This document shows positions 52,890 to 64,000 of a DNA stretch of 64,000 nucleotides, one piece after another. This DNA is from Molanna angustata (taxonomy: Eukaryota > Arthropoda > Insecta > Trichoptera > Molannidae). Where the stretch lies: the NCBI GenBank assembly GCA_963576475.1, contig OY754977.1, forward strand, positions 35,073,872 to 35,137,871, read 5' to 3'. The notes under the pieces were generated by a model. The model ran no database searches. It worked only from the letters and a program-made list of their open reading frames with translations, and was not told the DNA's origin. Made by a program: the position numbers and the translations under genes. The stretch's first letter is position 1. Every line of letters starts with the position of its first letter.

Positions 52890-54424
52890 AACAAGAGGTC
52901 ATAGACAAAAATAAGATGCTCTACCATAGCTACTGAAAGACCCTATATATTATAATGTTGTGAAGTTACAATATTATCAACACATCACTGTCAAAATGAG
53001 GTATTTTAAAATATTTGTATTAAAACCAAAAGTTTTCAATTTAAACTGAGATAATCAAACAAACAAATAATAGATGGAGTATGGTACAAAGTAAAAGGTT
53101 TCAATATTTTTTATTCTACGGATACAGTGAAATCTCTATACATTATTTAGATGGAGTGCAAATTATTAGACAGTAAAATTAGAAATTACAGATGGATTAT
53201 ATTTATGACAAATTACAGAATGTTATAAAAAGAAATGCAATCCAAAGTTTATATTTTGCCAATTGTTATGTCAATTTTGTTAAAATTTGATTAATACCAA
53301 AGTAAATCTGATATATCAAAAGATAAGATAACGAAAATGTATTATTTTTGTATTATTTTGTAAAACATAAATATAATTGTACAAAAATAAAGTTTAGTAA
53401 AAAAACATAATTGAGAGACTAGATTTAATTAATTACAAAATGACAAAATACAAAGTTGTAAGATTTTTTATAATGAATTAATAAGCAAATAAAATAATAA
53501 GATCAACAGTCAGTATAGGGAGATGTCACTGTATGGTATGAATTTGACAACATAATATGGTATAAATTTTTACAAACATATGATTTTCTACCTAAGATAG
53601 ATTTACATTTGATTAACGCGTTCAGTAAAAATACAGCATCATGAAAAAAATATACTTAATGAAAAATATTTCAAATCATCTCCATTATAGTATTGTAACT
53701 AGTAAAATCTATATATTTAAAGTTATTATATTAAATATTGGTATCTATCAGAGTCCCCACATTGATAAATAAATTATTAAGATGCTTGGCATAAATATAT
53801 TTTTATACATAATAGTAACGTATATTAAATTAAGAAGCGAGCGAGTTATTGAAACCATTTTTGGTTAAATTCTTTCCTTAAAAGTATTTACACAGCTATA
53901 ACTAAAATTAGATATAATTATATAAATATGTAATATCACAATTTGAGTTAGGTGTCTGTGGATACATGTCTATCTAGCTCCACCTCTCCAACCCCTCCAT
54001 TGAATCTTTGTGTTCCAAGGTACAAAAAAACTAATCTATAGGTATACGCTTACGGCTTAGTAAGTACAAACAGTCTATTGAGAGACCTTCACGATAGGTG
54101 TTCATATAATTATAATAAAAACACCTGCACCGCAACGCACTGCACTGCACTGCGTACAAACTAAAATACAAATATATATTTTTCACTTTTAATACCAATA
54201 CGTTTATGTTTATGTTATGTTACAACCAACTAAAGAATCAATTAATATTTCAAATAATTTAACTGTAACCAAGAACCAACTGTTAATTATTAAGTATACA
54301 TACATACAATATATAAATGTGTTATGTGTACAAGTCAGTTATCATCAGACAATTGGCATTTATTTATCCGTGGACAGCAGAAATTTCACCTCACAAATGT
54401 CCAACACCCATAGACAAAATTTAT
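52890..54424. other. gene-free AT-rich stretch
   Basis: About 1.5 kb with no gene, hairpin or repeat I can support, apart from a short 'ctgcactgcactgc' tract near 54140. Confidence 0.45.
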
Positions 54425-55536
54425 ATATGAAGACTGGACGGAAAGAACATGCGTAGTCAATAATTTATGATTTCGAGAAAAACGATTTTTTCGTTTCAAA
54501 ACCGTTTTAAACATATTTAATCATTAAAATATGTTTGATATTGCGCATGTGCTTTAAGGTTAATTATTTTTTTGTCGTTTAATGAATATATATTTTATAT
54601 TCATTAATAGAGCGCAACGTAATAAACATTAACATCATGCCGCATTAGAGAGGGAAAAAACAATACAAGTCTATCTAGTGACGGAAAGAACATGCTAAGT
54701 CATTTCACTTTTTAAATAATACGCATTAATAATGTGTATTGTTCATTACTTTATTTCACATTTGTATCATGTTTTTATTGTAGAAATGATGTTATTAAAT
54801 ACTCATATTTATTAAATGAAAAAAAATATTAAAAAATATGAAATAAAACAGGGAAATTATGAAAATAAAAAATTCACATATTATATTATTAAAAGTGTGG
54901 TAGTTTTGAAAAATAGTTTCTAGCGTCATCACTGCGAAAATTGCCCATTACTATCTTTAAATTTTTCTCTTTTGATGTCTGAAAAGAAAAAAATGTACCT
55001 ATTTGATGATTTTCGCCCTTATAAGTTTTTGAAACATTGAAATTGTTTGCAATGACAATCGTCCCCCATTTTGTTACATTGTATATTAAATTTCCTGTTG
55101 GCATCTCTTAACCTCCCATATACAATTTCCTTCTTTGTTCCTAGTTTAATATCGCAACATTTTCACTATCATTCTCATCCATTTTAATCAAAATTATTTT
55201 GCAACACGTCTTTACTCAATAGACAACAACGCTAATGCGCTAAACTAGTGCCGCGCTGTACTGTCTGTACTCTATGCCTTGCGCGGATTTAGGTGACTGA
55301 GCATGTTTCTTCCGACAACGCACGGACACATAACATTTCTTTTGAAAATTTTACTGACAAAGCATGTTTTTTCCGCATCACCGAAATCTTTTAGACTGAT
55401 TTACCACTGACTGATAAGGTTTATTGATTTATTTTAATGACAGCACTGCATATGACCAAAACCTACAAATTGGCATACTTAACTCAATTTCATAAAAATA
55501 CTGACTACGCATGTTCTTTCCGTCCAGTCTTCATAT
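54425..55536. mobile_element. 1.1-kb DNA element with TIRs and subterminal repeats
   Basis: TIRs of about 33 bp starting ATATGAAGACTGGACGG lie at 54425 and, inverted, end at 55536. The core GGAAAGAACATGC recurs at about 54440 and 54683 in direct, and at about 55302, 55362 and 55509 in inverted orientation. This is the symmetric subterminal pattern of a DNA transposon such as hAT-type elements. The centre has only a 71-codon minus-strand frame (54889-55104) without known motifs, so it is non-autonomous. Confidence 0.8.
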
Positions 55537-56305
55537 GTAATATTCATCCAACAATCAACAATCACCTTCAGACAGTTCCGGACCATATCTTTGTGTTCCT
55601 ATGTTATTATTGGGAAATTTCATAATTATTTTGTCATTTCTGCATCAATTTAAACAGCTACTTTCTTGCTATTTCCACGGATCCGTGACATCATTTATTG
55701 AAAGTTGCTAAAAGTGTGATGACAAAGAAATACAAATTGTCTTTTATAATATAATTTTACCCATTTGTGTCAATATGCAATTTTTTAATGGAAATTTTTA
55801 ACAAACAACAAAATTGTTTGTATTTTATTCCAATTAACTGTTGATAATCTTTATTTTAAAATTTAATTCCATAATCATGAATTTAACTGCAATTAACAGT
55901 TCAGTTGAAGTTAACTGCACTGCAAAGTTATTGTTAAATGTATAAAACAAATATTGGTCTGTCCCCTCACACCAGCAGATTGCTGTTTAGACCCCTTATA
56001 CCAGCAGATTGCTCTTTAAAGTTCTTTATTATTTCATTTGTATGTACTTCTTTTTGTAATTATTTTAATGAGAAAATAAAGAATTTGTTAATATAGTGGT
56101 GCAAGAGTAAATAATTTATTTGATGTAAATAATAAGAAAAGCCTGTCCTGTTGTGTCCTGTGATTAATAAACAGGAATGGTTTAAATAATGTTTTGAATA
56201 TAACAAACTATAAAATACTGAATAAGTTTGTTTATAATTACTGTCATTATTATTTATTTCATTACTTCTGAGGCAACTAACAGGTATTATATGTGTCAAA
56301 TATTA
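55537..56305. other. gene-free AT-rich stretch
   Basis: Contains a short direct repeat ('accagcagattgct' at about 55972 and 56001). Nothing coding. Confidence 0.4.
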
Positions 56306-56309
56306 ATTT

Positions 56310-56470
56310 AACACACACCCAATAACAAGCAGCCACATTCTGGAGACTTATAATATTAATTGACTCACAGATCCAGACTGAAAACACAATTTAAAACTGT
56401 CTCAACGGGAACCCAACCCGGGACCTTTGAATCAACACTCAACAATCAAACCAATTGAGTCATGAAGGCC
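56310..56470 (-). mobile_element. SINE family B copy
   Basis: From 'aacacacacccaataacaag' to 'aattgagtcatgaaggccg', with decayed B box (GGGAACCCAACCCGG) and the same body words as 43265-43438. Confidence 0.8.
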
Positions 56471-56479
56471 GATTCATAT

Positions 56480-57724
<1,245 letters not shown>

Positions 57725-57873
57725 TAACACAACAAGGCAATCAGGTTATCCACTATCCACTATCCACATTACATAAACATTAGATGAGATCACGGTGCGT
57801 TGGGTTGTGTTGTGTTGCACAGACACTACTATCCTCAACACACAGTGTTCACTGCACTTTACTGTAGGTACAA

Positions 57874-58455
57874 CTATAGATCTATTGTATCGGAATCTTG
57901 ACATGGAGCACGAGGAGACTCGGGATTCTGTATTGGCCTCTCTCTTTCTCTTTCTCTCTCTCTCTCCCTCTCTCTCTCTCTGTTCCCTGTACTCGTGAAC
58001 TTCCCACCCAGTGATGGGAAACTGAAGTCTGCGTTGGGAAGTTTGCGCATGATCTTGCCCGAAGTGATGAGACGACCGAATCCCTCTTGATGGGCGAAGG
58101 CATATCCCGACCGAAGAGAGCGTCGGGCGCGTCGTGCCGAGGGAGCTCGGAGGGGATCTGTGGACTGACGCGACCGAACCCGGGCGGCTCTCTGTCTCAC
58201 TCTCAGTCTGGCTGCCAGACCGGGTCTGACATCCACTACGTATAGCCTCCATGCCAATACGGGAACCATCAGAAATATTACTGTTAGGACACTGGTGAAC
58301 CAGAATGTAGCTTGTCCCAATGCCACAGTCAAGGAACCAACGTAAGGACCACCGATCACGTAATTGTAGAAATAATCCAAAACAAAGTATGACAATAGTG
58401 ATCCCCATATCGTTATATGATTAAATATTGTCCAATATGCCGTGTCTAAAGCAAT
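57874..58455 (-). CDS. ATP8B: ATP8B terminal exon
   Basis: It encodes [20 protein letters not shown], the last transmembrane helices and a cytoplasmic tail with [29 protein letters not shown], an (RE)n run and the end QDSDTIDL before the stop. The acceptor is TTTCAG at 58456-58458, phase 0. Confidence 0.93.
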   Translation of the reverse strand: MALDTAYWTIFNHITIWGSLLSYFVLDYFYNYVIGGPYVGSLTVALGQATFWFTSVLTVIFLMVPVLAWRLYVVDVRPGLAARLRVRQRAARVRSRQSTDPLRAPSARRARRSLRSGYAFAHQEGFGRLITSGKIMRKLPNADFSFPSLGGKFTSTGNRERERERERERERERPIQNPESPRAPCQDSDTIDL

Positions 58456-61400
58456 CTGAAACATATTATATTTAACAATAAACAAAGTATTAAGAATGAG
58501 CTCAGTTAAACTATGAATATAATATGTAATACATATATTGACAATGTACCTGTGTTGTGTTATCTAAGACAAGTATAGTTGCCACGACACTTCCCAGTAA
58601 CATATGATCAGATAATATGCGACCATCCGGAGCTAAACCATCCTTGTAGGTGCCTTTAAATAAATAAACAAACAAATATCCATTATTAAATCTCACTAGT
58701 TGCATGTAACACATGAAATACAACCATCGATGGCGATGGTATGTATAATTGAAAAATATGCACCAAACTATTAACACTTAAACAAAAATTAATAAATATT
58801 TTTAGATATTTTTTTTCTATACAAAACATGTAGGTAGGTATGTATGTCAGGATAGGATAGGTAGTATGGAGGTCAGTCTGTTTTTCCTACACAGAATATG
58901 AAAACAGCATGATGTATGTTTGTAGATTAAGTAGGTATTGAGTGAGATATTGTGTAGTGTATACTGCCTTACAAATTTGTGAAACAAATTGCATGACGTC
59001 ACTTAATTCAATTTTTATAAAAATTGTTAAAAAAAGTTTAGATGTACTACTACAATGTTCATTTTTTTATAAAAAATTAAATTATCTAGATGGAGTGTTT
59101 CGGCTTTTTCGATATATTTAAAAACTTTGGAAATATAGGTAATTTAAAACATAAATTAACAATAAAAAATGTTTTTGTTAGTAAAAAATATTTGAGAACT
59201 TCTGTAAATTTATAAAAAAAGTTCATTGGAGATTTTGTATTTGTCCATATTTATACCAATTTTCAGCATTCTAGCTTTTATGTTTTTGAGATATATGGAA
59301 AAATAAAGTAAAATTTCAAAAGTTGATAACACCTGACTGAAACAAAAATTCAAAATTCTGAGTAAAAAAAGTTTTGTAGGCCTATACTTATCTATATATT
59401 TGAAATCTCGCGTATCTTGGCTTGAAACTTTGTTGATATGTTAAAAGAAATAAATTCTCTTGAACAAATTAATGAATAATGTTTTCTCAGGTAATTTTAC
59501 CTCCAAGAAAACTCACTTTTAGTGACATTCATACAAAAGTATAAAATATTCATCTGTCTGTCAGAGAATTTAGAGTTGACAATTATATGTAGGTACATAA
59601 GCAGCAATAAAACTTACCATATGGCAATAAGAAAAGCACCAGAGATGTATAACATCCATGGAGGGCACTTTTCATAAATTCAGTCTTATTGAAGAGAGAA
59701 TTGGTGAGGCCGGGAGTGTACAGCTTCGGATACAGAAGAGAATTCTTTTCTGAGACATCTTGTTCAAACACTCCCAGAGCCAATACAGGTAAAGATGTAT
59801 AAAATAAGTTGTACACCGATATAAACATCTCATCAAAAACAGTCTGAAAATTTACATACATATTACAAATTATGTATACCTATCAAACAAACAGTTCATA
59901 ATATTACAATTTGCAGTAAGTACCTAGTTTTATGTTACTAAATAATTCCAGCTATGAGTTCAATTCCGAAGACAAATAAAATTTTAATAAACATTAAATT
60001 CACTAAAAACAAAAATATGTTCATCAGTTCTGGGGGACAAGTCTGGTTCCATCGGTGAAATCAAAACCACAGATAATTATACCCATATCATGGATATAAT
60101 TATCGTATGGACATCTAAAGATATTGTACAACTCCATATAATAATTATATTCATGATATGGGTAGTCACGAGGGTTTTGATTTCGCCGATTGAACCAGAC
60201 TTGCCCTCCAGAACTGTTACGTTAAACTATGTATATCAAATTTAAAATACACTTGTGATGTTCCTTTGTCATTTTAATTTTTAGAATAGCAAAAGAAATA
60301 AATGAAATGAACGAACATTTCATTTAAATTTTAGTGCATTTTCAAACAAACAAACAAACTTTAAATAAACTTATAATTGAAATATACAAAGAGAATAAGT
60401 ACATAAATATATTATTGTCTTACCTGAGCACTAAAGCCACAAAAAAATGCAAACCAGAAATGGCATAGTGTAAATGCAAAATTCTTATAGAAGAAGTAAC
60501 TGAGAAACTTGCACATTCTGTAATAAGACCATCTCCCGTGAACCAACAGTAGTCTCTCGAGGAACCTGAACTGGGCTATGGAATAGTCACTTGCCAACAC
60601 GGCCTGCAGACCTTCCTGTCCTGATATACCCACACCTATATGGGCAGCTGAAATACAATAAATACATTATTAATTTTTATATTATTTAAAAAGTTAACAG
60701 TGGTGATGTTGGCAAGATCAGAATGTTAAATCTTGCAACAGTGCTGCCAAGTAGAAAAGTTAACAGTGATGGTTTTGGCAAGATCAGAATGTTAAATCTT
60801 GCAACAGTGCTGCCAAGTAGAAAAGTTAACAGTGATAGTTTTGGCAAGATCAGAATGATAAATCTTACAACAGTGGTGCCAAGCAGAAAAGATCTAAATG
60901 TTAATTACCTTTTATCATAGAAACATCATTAGCTCCATCACCAATAGCCAATGTAACGGCTTTCTTATTTTTCTTTATCATTTCAACGACCATAGCCTTC
61001 TGTAATGGAGTTACTCTACAGCATATCACTGAACGACATAACATTGTTAAATCCAAGAACCTAAAATATTTAAAAAGTAGGTACTGACATTGATTTATAT
61101 ATTCCACCTGGGTCCATTGTTTTAAGGTATTGCAATGTATGTTATGAAAACCATTTGTATATGCAGCGAAATTTTGTTGAAATTAACATTTTCTTCATCA
61201 AATAGAATAGTATAACACAGGGGTCGGCATTTTGTGAAGCGAGAAGAGCCAAATTGCCAGGGAAAGATGATGTCTGGTTGGTTGGAAGAAATTGCCAGTG
61301 TGCATTATATTTGTTTATATTTTGTACAAAAAGATGAATAAATGAAAAAAATATCAATAAGTCTAATATACATATATTAATTAATTTTAACAAAATTTAA

Positions 61401-62174
61401 TAGATAAATTCATTTTTCGCATTTTTAAGAAAATTCTAGTTTTCTATAGTCTTTTTAATACATAAATTTTAAAATTGCTGGGCATCGAGATACTTGTAGT
61501 TTTTTTTAAACAAAAAGGTTTTTGGGACAATGCATGAATGTTGACAAGGCAATGAATGTGTGTCAATATAGGAAAATGTGGCATTTGATCCTCTCTGTCT
61601 ACAATGTGCGAAACATGGCATGATGGTATGTATCTATGTTTTTATAATGAAATTGAAAATTGAAGCACAGCGATTAATTTCAAATCTCATAAAACAAAAA
61701 ATATAGGTGACACAATGGATTGATAAATTTATATATACCTAGTGTTAAGAACCCCTTTTTTGTAATAGTATGTAAGTAAACAATATTTAAATATGAAAAA
61801 AGAAAGGTGATAAAAAGTTCGAGAATGAGTGTTGCAAATTCAATTTCAATCTACGCTTAAAATCTGCCACTTTATTTTTCATTATAAGTTTACATTCTAA
61901 TTACTATAACGATAAAAACATACCTACCTACCACTAATTCTCCATTGTAAAAGTAGATTCTTAAATTCGAAAGAAAAGATATTCTAAAGAGTCAGAGCTA
62001 CGGACTGCTTAAAGTAATTAATCTAATATTTAAAAGCCAAATTACCTTTGTTCAAGTTGTGGATGAAGACAATGAACAAGAGAATGTCCATTGACAACGA
62101 TGGCAAAACCATTTCCTTCTTCATTAGTTGGATCAATAGTCTCCGCATTACCTCCAGCGTAATTATACTCAGTA
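57874..62174 (-). CDS. ATP8B: P4-ATPase phospholipid flippase, ATP8B type, last six exons
   Basis: P4-ATPases with a CDC50 partner move phospholipids from the outer to the inner membrane leaflet. Exons in transcript order: 62174-62046, 61060-60909, 60647-60424, 59843-59618, 58653-58550 and 58455-57874. All boundaries are GT-AG and phases join exactly, giving 471 residues to a TAG. Visible: [19 protein letters not shown], the P-domain hinge [101 protein letters not shown] and the C-terminal [19 protein letters not shown], which distinguishes the ATP8B1/2/4 group from ATP8A. The last six membrane segments are present. Catalytic DKTGT and the N-terminal half lie beyond 64000. Odd feature: a TC microsatellite encodes Arg-Glu repeats near the C-terminus. 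Confidence 0.95.
57937..57984 (-). repeat. coding (GA)n/(TC)n microsatellite
   Basis: A GA-rich tract on the coding strand of the ATP8B last exon is translated as alternating Arg-Glu (about eight RE pairs) between GKFTSTGN and PIQNPESP. Repeat length changes not divisible by three would alter the last 20 or so residues. Confidence 0.9.
58550..58653 (-). CDS. ATP8B: ATP8B exon, second from last
   Basis: It encodes [18 protein letters not shown] through [14 protein letters not shown]. Bounded by AAAG acceptor and CAG|GTACAT donor. The Gly codon is split with the preceding exon. Confidence 0.9.
58736..59475 (+). repeat. AT-rich interspersed repeat, copy 3 (ATP8B intron)
   Basis: 'ggtatgtataattgaaaaat' through 'gaaaacagcatgatg', 'gagattttgtatttgtccat' and 'gagatatatggaaaaataaa' to 'ctcttgaacaaatt' follows the order of the complement of 6058-7532. 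It has neither the SINE nor the TG array and so shows the ancestral form. Confidence 0.75.
59618..59843 (-). CDS. ATP8B: ATP8B exon, third from last
   Basis: It encodes [20 protein letters not shown] to [16 protein letters not shown] with two membrane segments. Acceptor TTTTCAG, donor ATG|GTAAGT, phase 1 at its 3' end. Confidence 0.93.
60023..60218. mobile_element. 196-bp inverted-repeat MITE in an ATP8B intron
   Basis: 'agttctgggggacaagtctg' to 'tgaaatcaaaacc' pairs with 'gggttttgatttcgccg' to 'cagacttgccctccagaact'. The inner part 'cccatatcatggatataatt' pairs with 'ataattatattcatgatatg'. Non-coding. Confidence 0.82.
60424..60647 (-). CDS. ATP8B: ATP8B exon, fourth from last
   Basis: It encodes [20 protein letters not shown] through [20 protein letters not shown] to [10 protein letters not shown], one of the most conserved P4-ATPase stretches. 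Acceptor ATTTCAG, donor CAG|GTAAGA. Confidence 0.95.
60689..60888. repeat. 66-bp tandem repeat, 3 units
   Basis: AAGTTAACAGTGGTGATGTT-type units start at 60691, 60757 and 60823 inside an ATP8B intron, 20 bp from the next exon's donor. The third unit is the most diverged. Confidence 0.95.
60909..61060 (-). CDS. ATP8B: ATP8B exon, fifth from last
   Basis: It encodes [20 protein letters not shown] through [19 protein letters not shown], holding the magnesium-binding GDGAND motif of P-type ATPases. Acceptor ATTTTAG, donor AAG|GTAATT. Confidence 0.95.
61526..61640 (+). mobile_element. decayed LINE family A 3' UTR fragment (ATP8B intron)
   Basis: 'gacaatgcatgaatgttgac', 'atgtgtgtcaatataggaaa' and 'catggcatgatggtatgtat' match 5925-6030. 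Confidence 0.75.
62046..62174 (-). CDS. ATP8B: ATP8B exon, sixth from last
   Basis: It encodes [20 protein letters not shown], then [22 protein letters not shown], the nucleotide/P-domain edge (VNGHSL is family-typical). Donor AAG|GTAATT. The acceptor is most likely CTTCAG at 62175-62180; a second AG 7 nt inside is the alternative. Confidence 0.85.
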
Positions 62175-62400
62175 CTGAAGCAATCATAAACTTACATTTA
62201 TATCATTTTCATACAAACATAATAATATTGAAACAACTACATAATAAATAGTTAATGTTTTATGAAAATAACAAACTAATGAATAACTAAATAAATGGTG
62301 AACAATCTCGTCATTATTTTATATAAATAAACCATAAACTATGCTATTGTGACATTACAACCAGTCTTCAAAACATTGAGTTACAATAATTTGAAGTGGA

Positions 62401-62604
62401 TAAGTTTAGTTGTCAACTGTATCTTGCCATTAAATAAGTTTAGTTGTCAACTGTATCTTGCCATTAGATAAGTTTAGTTGTCAACTGTATCTTGCCATTA
62501 GATAAGTTTAGTTGTCAACTGTATCTTGCCATTAGATAAGTTTAGTTGTCAACTGTATCTTGCCATTAGATAAGTTTAGTTGTCAACTGTATCTTGCCAT
62601 TTGA
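62401..62604. repeat. 34-bp tandem repeat, 6 units
   Basis: TAAGTTTAGTTGTCAACTGT-containing units start at 62401, 62435, 62469, 62503, 62537 and 62571 and are nearly identical. They lie in the intron upstream of the first ATP8B exon visible here. Confidence 0.96.
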
Positions 62605-63340
62605 TACAATGATGCCTTTTCTTTGAGGCTTTTTGAAAAACAAAGTGTGGTCAAATGAATTTTTTTATGTAAATAAAAAATTCATTTCCAATTATATTTT
62701 TTTGATATTTTGCTTACATTTTGTTATAAACTACATGTAAGAAAACAAACTGGCCACACTGCATAATTATGACAAACAATAAAAAAATCTTAATATAAAC
62801 TTGCAATTATAATTGAATAATGCTTAAATTAAAAAACATAAATGTTAATGTTTTATTGAATTTTTGTATGTCATTTGTAATAATTTTAAGTTATTTATTT
62901 AAAAACACTTTCTTGAGTATTATCCGAATCGAGAGAGCAATTTCAATAAAGAAAAAAATTTGTAAAAAGATAAATTTTAGAAGATTTGAAATGTATTCAA
63001 ATTTTCTTGAAAATAATACATTTCCTAACAAAACCTTCTTAATAACTAATGTGTATTTGGTATTCGGACATATTTAAATCATATCAGTGAAAGTCAATTA
63101 TCACATATTTTGTTGATATTTCTGTTCTAAGTTAGTAGCCGCTTCGGGGAGGGAAAAAACTATTCACTTCTAAAACTTTCCCTGTGGAGTGGGGTAGAAG
63201 ACTGCAAAATACTCTCAATGTCCAAAGTTAAAATAATATTTTTTAATTGTTAAAATTTTACTTAAAATTGATATCAATATGACTATTTTAGTAAAACTAC
63301 CAAAGTTATGAAAATTATTAAAGTTCATTAACCCCATGTG
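62605..63340. other. ATP8B intron, no feature recognised
   Basis: AT-rich intron sequence. The 85-codon frame at 62820-63077 has no known motif and low-complexity composition. Confidence 0.4.
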
Positions 63341-63350
63341 ATTGATATAT

Positions 63351-63369
63351 TGCCCCACGTTGGGCGCCA
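63351..63369 (-). other. possible LTR-retrotransposon primer-binding site
   Basis: The complement reads TGGCGCCCAACGTGGGGCA, a sequence seen as the tRNA primer-binding site just after the 5' LTR in many insect LTR retrotransposons. Four bases before it the strand reads ...TTTATCA, compatible with an LTR ending in CA at 63373. No gag or pol is recognisable to the left, so at most a 5' fragment is present in the ATP8B intron. Confidence 0.4.
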
Positions 63370-63374
63370 ATCTG

Positions 63375-63904
63375 ATAAATGACTATTTAACCTGCATGAT
63401 GTTCAGGATCTGAAGGTTATAAATTTATTGGTCATGCATTAGACACATTATGAATTTACATTAATTTATTTAAATAATTTATAAAGAAGTAATGCGGGAA
63501 TAAAATCAAGCAAAAGTTATTATTGACTGTCAGAAATACACTGAAAGCTTGGAAGCATATCATGTTTGCAAATTGACAAATGTAGTTAGTAATAAGATGA
63601 ACTCTTTTTTGAATATGACAATTAGCAACATTCAAAATATTGAGGCAATTCAAGGAAAGCATTATTGACACGTAAATAGAGATATCAGTTTCTATTATTA
63701 TAAATAACTTAAAATCAATTGATATAAAATAATATTGATAGTATCTAATCACAATTGAAAATACTTAAAGGTAAACTAATAATTAAATAATGTTTGTGGC
63801 AGGTTAGAGAGAAAAAGAGCATAAACTAAGGAAGAGAGGAGACAAGCACAAATAATAAATAGTAAAAAAACAAACAATACATAAATAAATTATAATTAAT
63901 AATA
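63375..63904. other. ATP8B intron, possible LTR remnant
   Basis: If the site at 63351-63369 is real, its LTR would extend rightwards from 63374. I cannot find the opposite LTR end or a second copy in the window. No coding sequence. Confidence 0.3.
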
Positions 63905-64000
63905 TTAATTACAGATGAATATATCCTTATAACAAGAACATACATATTCCCTACACTAAGCACAATGCTTGTACTATAGGTAAACATAATTGAACGAGGC
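63905..64000 (-). mobile_element. SINE family A copy, cut by the window end
   Basis: The complement runs 'gcctcgttcaattatgttta', 'cctatagtacaagcattgtg' and 'agggaatatgtatgttcttg', matching 6735-6830. The tRNA head would lie beyond 64000. Confidence 0.8.

Noticed and set aside
54889..55104. 71-codon minus-strand frame inside the TIR element as a transposase piece
   Set aside because: No transposase motif is recognisable and the length is compatible with chance in AT-rich DNA.
61215..61290. hAT-like terminus ('caggggtcggcattttgtga')
   Set aside because: It resembles the start of some hAT-type elements, but I find no opposite terminus or 8 bp duplication.
62820..63077. 85-codon frame in the ATP8B intron
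   Set aside because: Lys/Asn/Ile-rich low-complexity translation of AT-rich DNA, opposite strand to the gene, no splice evidence.

Overview
This is an AT-rich, intron-bearing animal nuclear window, most likely from an insect and probably a moth or butterfly. The non-LTR retrotransposon 3' ends (a TATG tail after a 'ggttctctctgcctac' 3' UTR, and a 'taagtccgcc' tail) match what I know of lepidopteran repeats. That species-level guess is inference. Only two host genes are convincing. CDK7, the kinase of the CAK/TFIIH complex, is complete on the + strand in seven exons (8094-19564, 338 codons). The 3' end of a P4-ATPase of the ATP8B type lies on the - strand in six exons (62174 down to 57874); its 5' part is beyond the window. 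All splice junctions inferred for both genes are GT-AG and keep phase.

Almost everything else is mobile or repeat DNA. From left to right: LINE tails (1-2700); a 5'-truncated RTE-like LINE with an open 5'-incomplete ORF (3318-6040, target duplication visible); an AT-rich repeat carrying a tRNA-derived SINE and a TG microsatellite (6058-7532); CDK7, whose introns hold a 2.4 kb long-inverted-repeat transposon (8287-10684), two palindromic elements flanked by TTAA (13674-14295 and 17821-18491), and an RTE copy with two further LINE tails nested in it (15926-17425). Next come minisatellites and an almost perfect 177 bp palindrome (20514-20690), then a full-length, apparently intact two-ORF LINE with RNase H (23287-29018), another RTE-type LINE with a clear target duplication (29845-30681), and a decayed poly-zinc-finger gene (31122-33320).

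The most interesting stretch is 33.7-39.7 kb. It holds an intact 711-codon gene for a transposase-like protein of a family I recognise only as an unnamed, multi-copy animal family (motifs FDFAEN, SDGCAGQFKN, ATSHGKGxxDGVG). The gene has a 5' UTR intron and is surrounded by six same-strand copies of GTCCCACCCGTCAC. Next to it is a Mutator-like (MULE) transposase gene with C2H2 fingers, a DDE core and a SWIM finger, broken by a single stop codon. A decayed relative of the 711-codon protein lies between the ~780 bp inverted repeats inside CDK7 intron 1. This ties the protein family to a definable DNA transposon with 4 bp target duplications, and it is my best candidate for a poorly described system.

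From 39.7 to 57.7 kb I see no host gene. The stretch holds AT microsatellites, perfect hairpins, SINE and LINE remnants, minisatellites and at least four inverted-repeat elements (49.5-50.3, 50.4-52.1, 52.7-52.9 and 54.4-55.5 kb). The ATP8B introns contain further repeats, a possible LTR-retrotransposon primer-binding site (63351-63369) and a SINE cut off by the window edge.
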